43,819 bases of DNA from Bacteroidaceae bacterium (GCA_017427185.1 JAFRTJ010000052.1:1-43819); one strand, 5' to 3'. Numbered from the stretch's first letter, positions 31,436-39,829 are shown. Notes: generated by a model from the letters alone, not told the origin. Translations and numbers: made by a program.

Positions 31436-32572
31436 AATGTTAAATGACTTGGCCGCTCCTACGTACCTTCTCCACTTCTCTAGGAGGGCTTCCATGTCAG
31501 GCGGGATGGGGCTGCTGAAGAACAGGTTCTCGCCCGTCGTGGGGTGCTGGAATCCCAGGGTTCTCGCGTGGAGCGCTTGGCGGGGGCACAGCTCGAAGCA
31601 GTTGTGGATGAAGGCCTTGTAACTGGCAGTCTTCTCGCCTCTCACAATCACGTCACCGCCGTATCGCTCATCGTTGAAGAGCGTGTGGCCGATGTGCTTC
31701 ATGTGGACACGGATCTGATGGGTTCGCCCCGTCTCCAGCCTACATTCTACCAGTGTCACGTGAGCCAGCCGCTCCAGCACCTTGTAGTGCGTCACAGCAG
31801 GCTTGCCAATCTCGCTGTCAGGAGGGAAGACCGCCATCTGCAGCCTGTCCTTCGGATTGCGTCCTATGTTGCCCTCGATGGTACCTTCCTCTTCCAGGAA
31901 ATGTCCCCACACCAGGGCATTGTACTGCCGCTGTGTCGTGTGGTGGAAGAACTGCTTGCACAGGTGCGTCTTGGCCGCTGCCGTTTTCGCCACCAGGAGC
32001 AGTCCGCTCGTGTCCTTGTCGATGCGGTGCACGAGCCCCACCGTAGGGTCATTGGGGTCAAAGTTCTTGTCGTCGCGCAGGTGCCAGGCGATGGCGTTCA
32101 CCAGCGTTCCGCTAAAGTTGCCGCAGCCAGGATGGACCACCATCCCCGCCGGCTTGTTGATGACCATCAGGTCCTGGTCCTCGTAGGTCACCTCCAGAGG
32201 GATGTCCTCAGGCACGATCTCCCAGTCCCTTTTGGGATGGTCCAGCACCAGCGTCACCACGTCGCCAGGCTTCACCCTGTAGTTGCTCTTGACGGGTTTC
32301 TCATTCACCCGTATGCAGCCTGCCTCAGCAGCCTTCTGTATGCGGTTGCGGCTCGTGTCAGGCATGTGGTCCATGAGGAACTTATCCACCCTTACCACCG
32401 CCTGCCCCTTGTCAGAGACGATGCGCCAATGCTCATGCTCTGTGGGAGCCGCCTGCGACTCAGCGCCCCAGTCCTCCAGGTCCTCCTCGTCGTCCCATCC
32501 GGCTTCCGCCAGAGGCAGAGGACTCAGCAAGTCCGTTTCCGTCAGGGTGCTACTCATCCAGTTCCGTTTCAA
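31433..32572 (-). CDS. rluD: RluA-family pseudouridine synthase (RluD-like)
   Basis: This 379-residue protein has an N-terminal S4 RNA-binding domain (VRVDKFLMDHMPDTSRNRIQ, about residues 58-77) and a pseudouridine synthase domain with the catalytic Asp in VHRIDKDTSGLLLVAKT (about 181-197). It probably modifies 23S rRNA at the RluD positions. The N-terminal extension of about 50 acidic residues is longer than in E. coli. The start could also be 15 bp later (32557); either overlaps the end of the PASTA gene. The last codons and stop (31433-31444) fall in a TTAAATGTTAAATGA repeat. Confidence 0.9.
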   Translation of the reverse strand: MKRNWMSSTLTETDLLSPLPLAEAGWDDEEDLEDWGAESQAAPTEHEHWRIVSDKGQAVVRVDKFLMDHMPDTSRNRIQKAAEAGCIRVNEKPVKSNYRVKPGDVVTLVLDHPKRDWEIVPEDIPLEVTYEDQDLMVINKPAGMVVHPGCGNFSGTLVNAIAWHLRDDKNFDPNDPTVGLVHRIDKDTSGLLLVAKTAAAKTHLCKQFFHHTTQRQYNALVWGHFLEEEGTIEGNIGRNPKDRLQMAVFPPDSEIGKPAVTHYKVLERLAHVTLVECRLETGRTHQIRVHMKHIGHTLFNDERYGGDVIVRGEKTASYKAFIHNCFELCPRQALHARTLGFQHPTTGENLFFSSPIPPDMEALLEKWRRYVGAAKSFNI

Positions 32573-33191
32573 AGTCAGCCAAGCCGCTGATGTCCATCAG
32601 AGTGTCCACCTCCAGCGAATCCTCCTCGAACTCGTCGAAGACATCCGTATCGTTGCCCACCACCAGGATGACAGGCGTATCGATCGACACCCTCTCGCCA
32701 GCTGCCACATGATGTCCGCCGCACTTCACGTCCATCACCCAGTCCTTGTCGCCATGCACGTACTCCACGTTGCCCAGCTTGAATCCCAGTGCCTTCAGCT
32801 TCGCCTGTGCCTCGCGCAGCGAGCAGTTGTCAGCGATGTCAGGCATCACCAGGGTAGGCATCTCGCGGCTGTTGATTGTCAGGAAGATTGTCCTGCCCGA
32901 CTTCACCTTCTTGCCCTTCGCAGGTGTCTGGTCCAGGATGGTTCCAGCCGGCAGACTGCGGTTGTAGCTGCTGTCCGCCACCTCCGCCTCCAGGTCCACC
33001 TTCTCCAGGTTGAACTTAGCGTCCTCCAGGAGCATACCCTTCACGTTGGGCACCTCAATCTTCTCCCCATGATGGGTGTACAGGCGCATTCCCTGCCACA
33101 CCAGGAACACCAGCAGCACCGCTGCCACGACCATCGCCAGCAGGTTTCCCCAGATGATGGGACTGAATAACTTCCTCAGCAAATCCTTCAT
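32550..33191 (-). CDS. PASTA-domain membrane protein
   Basis: This 213-residue protein has one membrane segment (LLAMVVAAVLLVFLVWQGM, about residues 18-36) and two PASTA domains outside: VPNVKGMLLEDAKFNLEKVD (from about 47) and MPDIADNCSLREAQAKLKAL (from about 118). It has an acidic C-terminal tail (about 183-213). PASTA domains bind peptidoglycan stem peptides or muropeptides. There is no kinase domain. The gene leads the operon PASTA-rluD-ddl-acyltransferase and overlaps the RluD-like gene by up to 23 bp. It is preceded by a good -7 box at 33235-33242. Confidence 0.9.
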   Translation of the reverse strand: MKDLLRKLFSPIIWGNLLAMVVAAVLLVFLVWQGMRLYTHHGEKIEVPNVKGMLLEDAKFNLEKVDLEAEVADSSYNRSLPAGTILDQTPAKGKKVKSGRTIFLTINSREMPTLVMPDIADNCSLREAQAKLKALGFKLGNVEYVHGDKDWVMDVKCGGHHVAAGERVSIDTPVILVVGNDTDVFDEFEEDSLEVDTLMDISGLADFETELDE

Positions 33192-33234
33192 ATAATTTTT
33201 ATGTATGCGAGCGCGCGTAGCGCATATTTGGGGA

Positions 33235-33242
33235 CAAAGGTA
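33235..33242 (-). promoter_or_regulatory. -7 box of the PASTA-rluD-ddl operon
   Basis: TACCTTTG on the - strand fits TAnnTTTG and lies 44 bp upstream of the ATG. The identical box recurs at 33319-33326 within a duplicated 38-bp segment. Confidence 0.6.
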
Positions 33243-33356
33243 CGAATAAACGAGCGAAATGCAAAAGAAAAGTTTATTTTTCTTTTCATTTCCGAGTGCT
33301 AGTACCTTCGGCGGTAGCCAAAGGTACGAATAAACGAGCGAAATGCAAAAGAAAAG
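33235..33356. repeat. 38-bp direct repeat duplicating a promoter
   Basis: Two identical copies, 33235-33272 and 33319-33356, begin CAAAGGTACGAATAAACGAG and end AAAAGAAAAG. Each contains the -7 box. The 46 bp between them is not repeated. Confidence 0.9.
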
Positions 33357-33357
33357 A

Positions 33358-33515
33358 ACGAAGACGATGACGATGACGAAGACGCTAACCTCTAACCCTT
33401 AACCGCTAACCTCTAACCCTTAACCGTTTAAATGGGACTCCGCCTGCGCCTGAGCACCCACTGGAGCGCAAGAAATTGTAAATTGTAAATGGTAAATGGG
33501 GTAACCGCTAACCGT
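33358..33515. repeat. composite satellite with inverted partial 88-bp repeat
   Basis: GAAGACGATGACGATGACGA hexamers run to 33383. Heptamers CTAACCTCTAACCCTTAACC and similar follow to about 33427. Then comes an inverted partial copy of the 88-bp repeat (33436-33474, 37 of 39 matches), AAATTGTAAATGGTAAATGG (to 33500), and two more TAACCGC heptamers. No gene lies in 33192-33592. Confidence 0.88.
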
Positions 33516-33530
33516 TTTTTACACTTGGAC

Positions 33531-33560
33531 AAAAAAAAGAGGCAAGCCCCGCTTGCCTCT
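33531..33560 (-). terminator. rho-independent terminator of rpmH
   Basis: A perfect 10-bp stem AGAGGCAAGC/GCTTGCCTCT with loop CCC, followed on the - strand by seven T. It lies 33 bp after the rpmH stop. Confidence 0.9.
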
Positions 33561-33592
33561 TTCCTTATCTCTGCAAATCCTGCAGTCAATGC

Positions 33593-33754
33593 TTAATAGT
33601 CCTTACCGTGAGTCTCGTCAGAAACAGTCAGCTTCTTGCGGCCCTTGGCACGACGGCTGGCCAATACGCGGCGACCATTCTTGGTAGCCATTCTCTCGCG
33701 GAAACCGTGCTTGTTCTTGCGGCGACGGTTGTGGGGTTGAAAAGTTCTCTTCAT
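33593..33754 (-). CDS. rpmH: 50S ribosomal protein L34
   Basis: This 53-residue basic protein begins [20 protein letters not shown], the invariant L34 start, and continues [20 protein letters not shown], with a Bacteroidetes-type tail ([13 protein letters not shown]). It is a structural protein of the large ribosomal subunit. It is too short for simple ORF length cut-offs and was read directly from the - strand. A clear promoter at 33801-33831 and a strong terminator at 33531-33560 make it a monocistronic unit. It is divergent from efp. Confidence 0.97.
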   Translation of the reverse strand: MKRTFQPHNRRRKNKHGFRERMATKNGRRVLASRRAKGRKKLTVSDETHGKDY

Positions 33755-33800
33755 ATCTTATAATCGTTTTATTGTTGTTCAATAATCTGGATTCGGGGTG

Positions 33801-33831
33801 CAAAATTAGGACTTTTTTTTCAATCTGCAAA
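33801..33831 (-). promoter_or_regulatory. promoter of rpmH
   Basis: TTTG (33828-33831), 19-bp spacer, TAATTTTG (33801-33808) on the - strand: an exact fit to the Bacteroidetes -33/-7 consensus, 47 bp upstream of the start codon. Confidence 0.82.
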
Positions 33832-33859
33832 ACTTTCCGTTGATTTTTCTCCCATAACG

Positions 33860-33890
33860 TTTCTCTTTTCACATTTTTTTCTTACCTTTG
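33860..33890 (+). promoter_or_regulatory. promoter of efp
   Basis: TACCTTTG at 33883-33890 is a good -7 box. TTTC at 33860-33863 with 19-bp spacing is a near match to the -33 element. It is divergent from the rpmH promoter. Confidence 0.7.
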
Positions 33891-33953
33891 TCTCCGAATT
33901 CAGTCGAAACAGACAAAAAAACAACAGTAACATATTCAAAACGAAAAGACCTT

Positions 33954-34517
33954 ATGATTAATTCACAAGACATCAAGAAGGGCACCTGCATCCGCATGGA
34001 CGGCAAGCTCTATTTCTGCATCGACTTCCTGCACCGCAAGCCAGGCAAGGGCAACACCATCATGAACGTCACCCTCAAGGACGTAGTCAACGGTGGAGTC
34101 ATCGAGAAACGATTCAACATTGGCGAGCGCCTCGAGGACGTGCGCGTGGAGCGTCGTCCCTACCAGTATCTCTACAAGGATGGCGACGACCTCGTGTTCA
34201 TGAACAACGAGACCTACGAGCAGATCACCATCGCCCCTGACCAAGTCAACGGCGTCAAGTTCATGAAAGAGAGCGAGAACGTCGAGGTAGTGGTAGATGC
34301 CAGCACAGAGACCGTTCTCTATGCCGATGTTCCCGTCAAGGTACATCTGCAGGTAGTCTGGACAGAGCCAGGTTTGAAAGGCGACACCGCCACCAACACC
34401 CTCAAGCCTGCCCGTGTCGAGACTGGTGCAGAGATCCGTGTGCCCCTGTTCATCGAAGAAGGAGAGACCGTTGAGGTCGACAGTCGCGACGGCTCCTATC
34501 TGGGCCGCGTGAAGTGA
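33954..34517 (+). CDS. efp: elongation factor P
   Basis: This 187-residue protein has the three-domain EF-P layout: KOW-like N-terminal domain (SQDIKKGTCIRMDGKLYF), the modifiable loop HRKPGKGNT with Lys near residue 32-33, and a C-terminal OB domain ending in SRDGSYLGRVK. It relieves ribosome stalling at polyproline. ATG 33954 is chosen because an in-frame earlier ATG (33888) would lie before the promoter-proximal region and adds a non-homologous leader. A terminator follows at 34543. It is monocistronic. Confidence 0.96.
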   Translation: MINSQDIKKGTCIRMDGKLYFCIDFLHRKPGKGNTIMNVTLKDVVNGGVIEKRFNIGERLEDVRVERRPYQYLYKDGDDLVFMNNETYEQITIAPDQVNGVKFMKESENVEVVVDASTETVLYADVPVKVHLQVVWTEPGLKGDTATNTLKPARVETGAEIRVPLFIEEGETVEVDSRDGSYLGRVK

Positions 34518-34542
34518 ATATTCTTGTTTTAACTGATTTTTA

Positions 34543-34577
34543 GCCGCCCTTGCGATTGGTTCGTAGGGGCGGTTTTT
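34543..34577 (+). terminator. rho-independent terminator of efp
   Basis: Stem CCGCCC (34544-34549) with GGGCGG (34567-34572), extended by weaker pairs, followed by TTTTT. It lies 26 bp after the efp stop. Confidence 0.85.
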
Positions 34578-34666
34578 CCCCCAAAAAGAAGTAATGTCGT
34601 TTAGTGTAATAAACGGATATTTTGAAAAGATATCTTTTCTGAGTTAGTAAAAAAAATTATACAATT

Positions 34667-35827
34667 ATGAAAAAGTATACATTTTTCTTAGGTGTCTTTC
34701 TGTTGATCCTCCCATGGATTTTGACGAGTTGTGAAAAGATAGATTTGTCGAGCGAGATGGAGAAACAGAACGTAAAGATTACAACACGTGCAACCACATC
34801 TTTCTCGAAGGAAGATTTTCCTATTAGTATCTATGCTTTAGATAACTCTGGAAAGAAAGTGGCGGAGCAGACTTTGAACGAGGGTGACCAGACATTGAAT
34901 CTGAAATTGAGTCCTGGATCATACAGAATTGTGGCAAAAAATGCGACTGCTTTGGGGTATGCAGATGTTACGGTGGCTTCCAAAGCGTTAAGTGTGAACA
35001 TCACGATGGTGCAACAAAATGCCAGAATCAGCATGACCTTGTCTGGTTTGCCAGAGGATATAAAAAGTATAGGCGTGACGGTAAGTCCCATCTATACAAC
35101 ACTCGAATTGAATGGAGAACTTTCTGGTTCAGGAGCAAAATCTTTTGAATTGAAGAAAGAAAATGACGCGTGGACGACTAGTGAGGTGATGGTATACCCT
35201 TCTGTAGGATCTACCACCACATTTACCTTAACCATAACGAGTGATACGGAACAGAAATCGTATAGTTACGTTTATGGAAAGCCTTTGGAACGGAATAAAC
35301 CATATAATTTTGTTGGTAATTACCAAGGAGGTAATGATGCGTTCGATGTTACCGGATTGATTTATATGGAAGATTGGGGAGAAGTGGAAATTGTGGAATT
35401 TGACTTCGGACCAAATGCAGAAGGGGCCCAACAGAATGTCAATGGACATTTGGCTATTACAGAGGATCTCTATTTATCTTTGATGGAATGGACTGATGTG
35501 GTTTCTGCTGCAAACGAAGGAAATCCTAAGCAAGCAGTTGAAATAGCAGCTGAGTATACTGAAGGAGGATTAACGGGCTGGAGGATACCTACTGCAGAGG
35601 AGGCAAAGGAGTTAAAGAACCTGTATGGTGGAACCAAATTAACCAGTTTGAATGAGGCATTGCAAACTTTGGGCGGAACACCTTTATCTGAAGTAGATGA
35701 AAAGAATAATACTGTACGTTATCTTTGCGAGGATGGATTGAAATCTTTCTCTTTTACAAATAATACGACTGTTTCAAATGCAGGTGCAAAAGCCTCCTAC
35801 CATCTCCGTTTGGTCCGCTCGCGGTAA
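34667..35827 (+). CDS. FimB/Mfa2-like fimbrial-type lipoprotein
   Basis: This 386-residue protein has a lipoprotein signal (LPWILTSC, Cys about 22). The N-terminal half resembles FimB/Mfa2-type anchors (FPISIYALDNSGKKVAEQTL, then SPGSYRIVAKNAT), a transthyretin-like beta sandwich. The C-terminal part (GLTGWRIPTAEEAKELKN, ending YHLRLVRSR) is like the DUF1566/fibrobacter-type domain at the end of many Bacteroidales surface proteins. It is probably surface-exposed or a minor fimbrial subunit or anchor. No fimbrillin neighbour is present, so the role is uncertain. It is AT-richer than efp and separated from it by the terminator. Confidence 0.6.
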   Translation: MKKYTFFLGVFLLILPWILTSCEKIDLSSEMEKQNVKITTRATTSFSKEDFPISIYALDNSGKKVAEQTLNEGDQTLNLKLSPGSYRIVAKNATALGYADVTVASKALSVNITMVQQNARISMTLSGLPEDIKSIGVTVSPIYTTLELNGELSGSGAKSFELKKENDAWTTSEVMVYPSVGSTTTFTLTITSDTEQKSYSYVYGKPLERNKPYNFVGNYQGGNDAFDVTGLIYMEDWGEVEIVEFDFGPNAEGAQQNVNGHLAITEDLYLSLMEWTDVVSAANEGNPKQAVEIAAEYTEGGLTGWRIPTAEEAKELKNLYGGTKLTSLNEALQTLGGTPLSEVDEKNNTVRYLCEDGLKSFSFTNNTTVSNAGAKASYHLRLVRSR

Positions 35828-35963
35828 GGGAGTTTGGGGGCTGAAATGAAAAAAAAAGTGAAAAATTTGGTCGTATGAAGAAAATGACTTATTTTTGCAT
35901 GCTGAAAGATGAATAAATGAATTAATAAAGGAATAAAAACGTACAATTAAAACTTGACTGAAT

Positions 35964-36335
35964 ATGAAAAAAATTAAGTATCTGATCGCTGCGCTGATGC
36001 TCTGCGCTCCCCTCCTGGTGAACGCTGACAGCCTGAGCGACAACAAGGCAAAGAGTGACCAGTATAAGCAGGAACTGAAGATCCTGAATCAGGAAATAAA
36101 GACTCTGAAAGCTAAGCAGAAACTGCATCCTGAGGATTCTTCTCTGGCAAGCCAAATGGTGGAGAAGAAGGCTCAGCTGGCTGAGGTGAAGAACAAGAAG
36201 AAGATCATCGATGAGGCTATCAAGACTGAGAAGGCTAGTCAGAAGGCTGCTGATGCTGCACAGAAGGCTAAAGAAAAATCTGAAAAGGCTACAAAAAAAG
36301 CTGCTGAAGCAGCAGAGAAAGCGAAGAAGAGCTGA
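35964..36335 (+). CDS. small exported Lys/Ala-rich coiled-coil protein
   Basis: A 123-residue protein with a cleavable signal peptide (KKIKYLIAALMLCAPLLVNA). The rest is almost entirely helical, with coiled-coil heptads (LKILNQEIKTLKAKQKL) and a C-terminal run of K-A-A-E-A-A-E-K-A-K repeats. It is very basic. I do not recognise a family; similar periplasmic Lys/Ala-rich proteins are common in Bacteroidales. It is followed by a strong terminator at 36391, so it is expressed on its own, with a 136-bp upstream gap that may hold its promoter. Confidence 0.75.
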   Translation: MKKIKYLIAALMLCAPLLVNADSLSDNKAKSDQYKQELKILNQEIKTLKAKQKLHPEDSSLASQMVEKKAQLAEVKNKKKIIDEAIKTEKASQKAADAAQKAKEKSEKATKKAAEAAEKAKKS

Positions 36336-36390
36336 GAGAGTCCTTCTAGTTTTTCATATGTATTAGGTTTAAATTAATTATGTTTTTCGC

Positions 36391-36426
36391 CTCCCTCCCA
36401 GTTCGCTGGGGGGGAGAATTTTTTTT
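36391..36426 (+). terminator. rho-independent terminator
   Basis: An 11-bp stem CTCCCTCCCAG/CTGGGGGGGAG (one G-U pair) with loop TTCG, followed by AATTTTTTTT. It ends the small exported protein gene. Confidence 0.9.
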
Positions 36427-36439
36427 GGGGGGGGAGTCT

Positions 36440-36598
36440 GACGATAACGATGACGTTGACGATGACGATGACGTTGACGAGGATAACGAGGACGAGGACG
36501 ATAACGATGACGATAACCTCTAACCTCTAACCCCTAACCTCTAACCAAAATGGTAAATTGTAAATGGCTAAATGGTAAATGGAGTAACCTTTAACCTT
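36440..36598. repeat. composite satellite between convergent genes
   Basis: Hexamers GATAAC, GATGAC, GTTGAC and GAGGAC fill 36440-36512. TAACCTCTAACCTCTAACCC heptamers fill 36513-36546. AAATGGTAAATTGTAAATGG units fill 36547-36583, and a last TAACCTTTAACC overlaps the stop of the PnuC-type gene. The order matches 21089-21233. Confidence 0.92.
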
Positions 36599-37181
36599 CT
36601 AAATCAACTTTGGATTCTTGCTGGCGCATGCGGCGCTGCCACTGGCGGTAGCCGAAGTAGACCATGAGGGTGTAGATGGTGTAGAGGAGGGCGCGGCCGT
36701 AGATGCCTTTGTAGAGGTAGAGGCCTACGGAGATGGCGTCGACAATGAACCATACCCACCATTGCTCGATGTACTTGCGGGAGAGCATCCAGAGGCCGAT
36801 GATGGAGAGGGCGGTGGTGAGGGCGTCGAGCCAGGGGACGGTGCTGTCGGTTGCGTGGAGAAGGAAGAGGGCGAGGAGTACCCAGAGGAGGAGGGCAAGG
36901 AGGAGCAGGGGGAGCCTCAGACGGGTGGGGGTGACGCTGATGGGGAGGGGCCGCTGGGTGGCGCCCTGTCCTGTGCGATGGCGTAGCCAGTAGAGGAGGC
37001 CGTAGATGCCTGCGAGGAAGTAGTAGACTTCCATGCCGCAGTCGGCATAGAGTCCTTTGTCGAAGAGGACGAAGATGTAGATGAGGGGCATGATGGAGCC
37101 TACGACCCACATCCAGTGGTTTTCGCGTATCTCGAGGATGAGATAGAGGAGGCCGAGTGTGGTTCCGAGGAAATCGAGCAT
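36591..37181 (-). CDS. pnuT: PnuC-family transporter, probably thiamine (PnuT)
   Basis: This 196-residue membrane protein of the PnuC family has about 7 hydrophobic segments. Typical motifs are LYLILEIRENHWMWVVG (about residues 12-28), YADCGMEVYYFLAGIYGLLYW (about 45-65) and WWVWFIVDAISVGLYLYKG (about 144-162). PnuC proteins carry nicotinamide riboside, and PnuT members carry thiamine. The thiamine assignment follows from the adjacent TonB receptor with its TPP riboswitch, a known Bacteroidetes arrangement. The final Gly codon and stop (36591-36596) lie in a heptamer repeat. No thiamine pyrophosphokinase gene follows. Confidence 0.82.
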   Translation of the reverse strand: MLDFLGTTLGLLYLILEIRENHWMWVVGSIMPLIYIFVLFDKGLYADCGMEVYYFLAGIYGLLYWLRHRTGQGATQRPLPISVTPTRLRLPLLLLALLLWVLLALFLLHATDSTVPWLDALTTALSIIGLWMLSRKYIEQWWVWFIVDAISVGLYLYKGIYGRALLYTIYTLMVYFGYRQWQRRMRQQESKVDLEG

Positions 37182-37184
37182 GAG

Positions 37185-37318
37185 CGGTTAGTGGTTAGCG
37201 GTTAGTGGTTAGTGGTTAGTGGTTAGCGGTTAGTGGTTAGTGGGCAAGGGGTTGGGTTTTCGCTAACCGCTAACCCTTAACCGCTAACCCTTAACCTCTA
37301 ACCCTTAACCTTTAACCG
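37185..37318. repeat. inverted heptamer arrays forming a long imperfect hairpin
   Basis: GGTTAGT and GGTTAGC units run from 37185 to about 37242, and CTAACCN units run in the opposite sense from 37261 to 37318. The two arms can pair over about 57 bases with a mismatch roughly once per unit. The loop is G/T-rich. It separates the TonB receptor from the PnuC-type gene. Confidence 0.88.
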
Positions 37319-37321
37319 ATT

Positions 37322-39706
37322 CTAAAACTTAAATGTGATGTTGCCAAGGAGGGTGAAGCCGGAGGAGGGGATGTAGCCGATCTCTGTGTAGCGGTTGCCT
37401 TCTGGGTTGCCTCCGCTGGCATAGAGGGCGCTGTAGACCCAGCCGCTGGCGGCGTAGTGGTGGTTGAAGAGGTTGCCCAGCTGGAGGCTGAAGTGGGTGG
37501 TCTTGAGGCCTCGAGTGCCACAGGGGAGGTCGTAGCTGAGGGTGAGGTCTGTGCGGCTGTAGCTGGGCAGGGAGCGCTGGGTGTTTGCGGTGTTGTCGAG
37601 GTACATGCGGGAGACGTAGCCTGTGTGCCAGTTGGCCTGGAACCTGCGGTAGTGGAAGTCAACAAAGCCGTTGAGGATGGCGGAGGGGGAGAAGGCGAGG
37701 GTGGAGTGGTCGTAGTGGTTGATGGTGAACTCCTCGCCGTTGGTCCAGTCCCAGTCCTCGACATATTCGTCGAAGTCGCTGATGCGGTTCTGGCTGAGGG
37801 CTGCATTGGCCTGGAGGGAGAGCCAGGAGGTGGGGGCGAAGCCTGCTGTGAGCTCGATGCCCAGGCGGTGGCTGCGGCGGATGTTGGTGGTGAGAGACTC
37901 GCCTATGTCGCTGACCTGGCCTGTCTGTACGAACTGGTTGTGGTAGAGCATGGCATAGAGGTTGGCTCCTGCGTTCCAGCGGGCGTGGGTGAAGCTGTAG
38001 CCCAGCTCGATATCGTTGACACTCTCCGTATGAGGGGGAGGATAGGCACCATTGTCTGTAAAGTTGTTGCGCTCAGGCTCGCGATGGCTGAGGGCATAGG
38101 AAGCGTAGGCATTGTGGCCAGCGTGGTGGTAGCTGAAGCCTGCCTTGGGGTTGACGAAGTCATAGCGTTTGAAGACATCGAGCGTCTGGTTGGCATAGGA
38201 ACCATCGTCGAGGGCATAGAACTTATCGTTGATGCCGCTGGTGGCAAAGCCCACATAGCGGTACTGGATATCAGCAAAGGCCTCCCAGGAGGGTGTGATG
38301 TGGTAGGTACCCTTCAGGTAGATGCCCACATCGTTCTTGTCGGCTGAGCTGTCGTAGTACTGCCAGCGGCCGTTGGCAAGGAGGAGTTGGCGCAGCTCAG
38401 GATGGGCGACATAGGTAAGATAGCCGTAGTGGATGCCCTGGAAGGTCTGGAAGGAAGCGCCAGCGATGAGGTCCCAGTGGCTGTCCTGATAGTTGGCGTT
38501 CCAGATCAAGCCATAGGTGTCTTGCGTGAGGCCCTTTTGGCGCACGAAGTCAGTACGCTTGAGGGTGGAGCCATCGAGAAGGGTGAGGTTGGCTATGCCA
38601 AACTTGGAGAGCTTGTTGTCGTAGCGGAACTCATCGTAGTAGCCGTGGCCGTGGGTATAGTGGATGGTGCCGCTGGTGGTCCAATGATCGCTGAGTTGGC
38701 AGGCGACAGAGAAGAGGTTGTGGTTCTGCCAGAAATTGTCTGTCGTGCGAGGCCAGAGAGAGCCGTCGGCCATCTGGTAGCGCGAAGTGCCTGCAGCGGG
38801 GTCGTAGGCATCGTTGAGGTGCTCGTAGAGCGTATTGAAACGGCCCAGTCCCACGCGATGCATGTCAGCATAGGAGAAGATGCCAGTGCCCACACCTCCA
38901 TAGTTCCAGTCGAGGAGCTCGCCCGTATCGATACCGTTCCACGCCTGCCCTGTCTTCTCGTAGTTGCCAATGTTCTTGTAGCTGATGCGAAGTGTTCCAT
39001 CAGGGTTGATCCAGGTGATGGCTCCATAGTAGCTTCCGCTGTTGCCAGCCGTGCCATGAATGTAGCCATCCGTCCCCGTATGGTGGTAAGCTCCATCGAG
39101 AGTGAGGATGCCACGCGGGAAGCGTATGCCCGTCATGCCAGTGGAGAAGTTCAAACCTGCGTTGTAGGTATTGTAGGAACCGTAGGAAGTGGTGAGGTCG
39201 AGGGTGGGTCGATAGGAAGAGGCGCGTGTGGTGAGTGCGATGGAACCGCCAAAGGCACCGTCGCCGTTGGTGCTGGTGCCCACTCCACGCTGGATCTGCA
39301 CGTTGCTCAGCAGGGTGGCATAAGAATTCGTGTTGGCCCAGAAGACGCACTGGTCCTCAGGCGAATTGAGGGAGACGCCATCGAGGGTGACATTGATGCG
39401 GCTGTCGCCAGCTCCACGGATGCGCATGTAGGTCGTGCCTGTGCCCAACCCGTTCTCGCTCCATGCAATCACGCCTGGGGTGCGCGAGAAGAGGACGGGC
39501 AACTCCTGAGCCGTGCGGCTGAACTCCTCGAGTTCCTGCTGCTGAATCCTGCTGACCGCAAAGGGCGCATTGCGTGGCGCCTGGACGGCCTTCACTACTA
39601 CCTCGCCCAGTTGGCGCACCTGGATGGAGTCAGGCTCAGCAGCCTGGGCAGGAGACCCCACGAGGACACAGCCCACGAGGGTCGACACAATCGATAATCT
39701 GTTCAT
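37322..39706 (-). CDS. TonB-dependent outer-membrane receptor, probably for thiamine
   Basis: This 794-residue protein has a signal peptide (about residues 1-22, ending AQAAE), a TonB-box-like region and a plug domain (LPVLFSRTPGVIAWSENG; MRIRGAGDSRINVTLDGVS). A 22-stranded beta-barrel ends in SGFTLLGNITFKF with the terminal Phe. It takes up a substrate across the outer membrane using TonB energy. The TPP riboswitch in its leader (39741-39829) and the PnuC-type transporter downstream point to thiamine or a derivative, the OMR1-type receptor of the Bacteroidetes thiamine regulon. Its stop abuts the heptamer array. Confidence 0.9.
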   Translation of the reverse strand: MNRLSIVSTLVGCVLVGSPAQAAEPDSIQVRQLGEVVVKAVQAPRNAPFAVSRIQQQELEEFSRTAQELPVLFSRTPGVIAWSENGLGTGTTYMRIRGAGDSRINVTLDGVSLNSPEDQCVFWANTNSYATLLSNVQIQRGVGTSTNGDGAFGGSIALTTRASSYRPTLDLTTSYGSYNTYNAGLNFSTGMTGIRFPRGILTLDGAYHHTGTDGYIHGTAGNSGSYYGAITWINPDGTLRISYKNIGNYEKTGQAWNGIDTGELLDWNYGGVGTGIFSYADMHRVGLGRFNTLYEHLNDAYDPAAGTSRYQMADGSLWPRTTDNFWQNHNLFSVACQLSDHWTTSGTIHYTHGHGYYDEFRYDNKLSKFGIANLTLLDGSTLKRTDFVRQKGLTQDTYGLIWNANYQDSHWDLIAGASFQTFQGIHYGYLTYVAHPELRQLLLANGRWQYYDSSADKNDVGIYLKGTYHITPSWEAFADIQYRYVGFATSGINDKFYALDDGSYANQTLDVFKRYDFVNPKAGFSYHHAGHNAYASYALSHREPERNNFTDNGAYPPPHTESVNDIELGYSFTHARWNAGANLYAMLYHNQFVQTGQVSDIGESLTTNIRRSHRLGIELTAGFAPTSWLSLQANAALSQNRISDFDEYVEDWDWTNGEEFTINHYDHSTLAFSPSAILNGFVDFHYRRFQANWHTGYVSRMYLDNTANTQRSLPSYSRTDLTLSYDLPCGTRGLKTTHFSLQLGNLFNHHYAASGWVYSALYASGGNPEGNRYTEIGYIPSSGFTLLGNITFKF

Positions 39707-39740
39707 ATCAGACGAAAAACGGAAAAGTAACTTTTTTGTT

Positions 39741-39829
39741 CATACTCTCTACGCCGGCATTATCCGGTTCAGATGTTAGGGTCTAATCTCAGCGCCACCA
39801 AACGATGGCGCACCCCTGATAACGAGTGC
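39741..39829 (-). promoter_or_regulatory. TPP riboswitch
   Basis: On the - strand the leader reads CAGGGGTGC, then GCTGAGATTAGACCCT, then CTGAACCGGATAATGCCGGC and GTAGAGAG, the conserved THI-box core in the right order. It lies 35 bp upstream of the receptor start, so it probably blocks translation or transcription when TPP is abundant. Confidence 0.95.

Noticed and set aside
31544..32590. 348-codon + strand open frame
   Set aside because: Shadow of the RluD-like gene, His/Val/Leu/Arg-rich, without motifs.
33618..33872. 84-codon - strand frame near rpmH
   Set aside because: It overlaps L34 in another frame; the 53-residue L34 reading is unmistakable.
37185..37318. True telomere or replicon end
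   Set aside because: The heptamer TAACCNN resembles telomeric repeats but occurs at many internal gaps between ordinary genes.
38387..39697. 436-codon + strand open frame
   Set aside because: It is antisense to the TonB receptor, which has clear signal peptide, plug and barrel motifs; composition is typical of a shadow frame.
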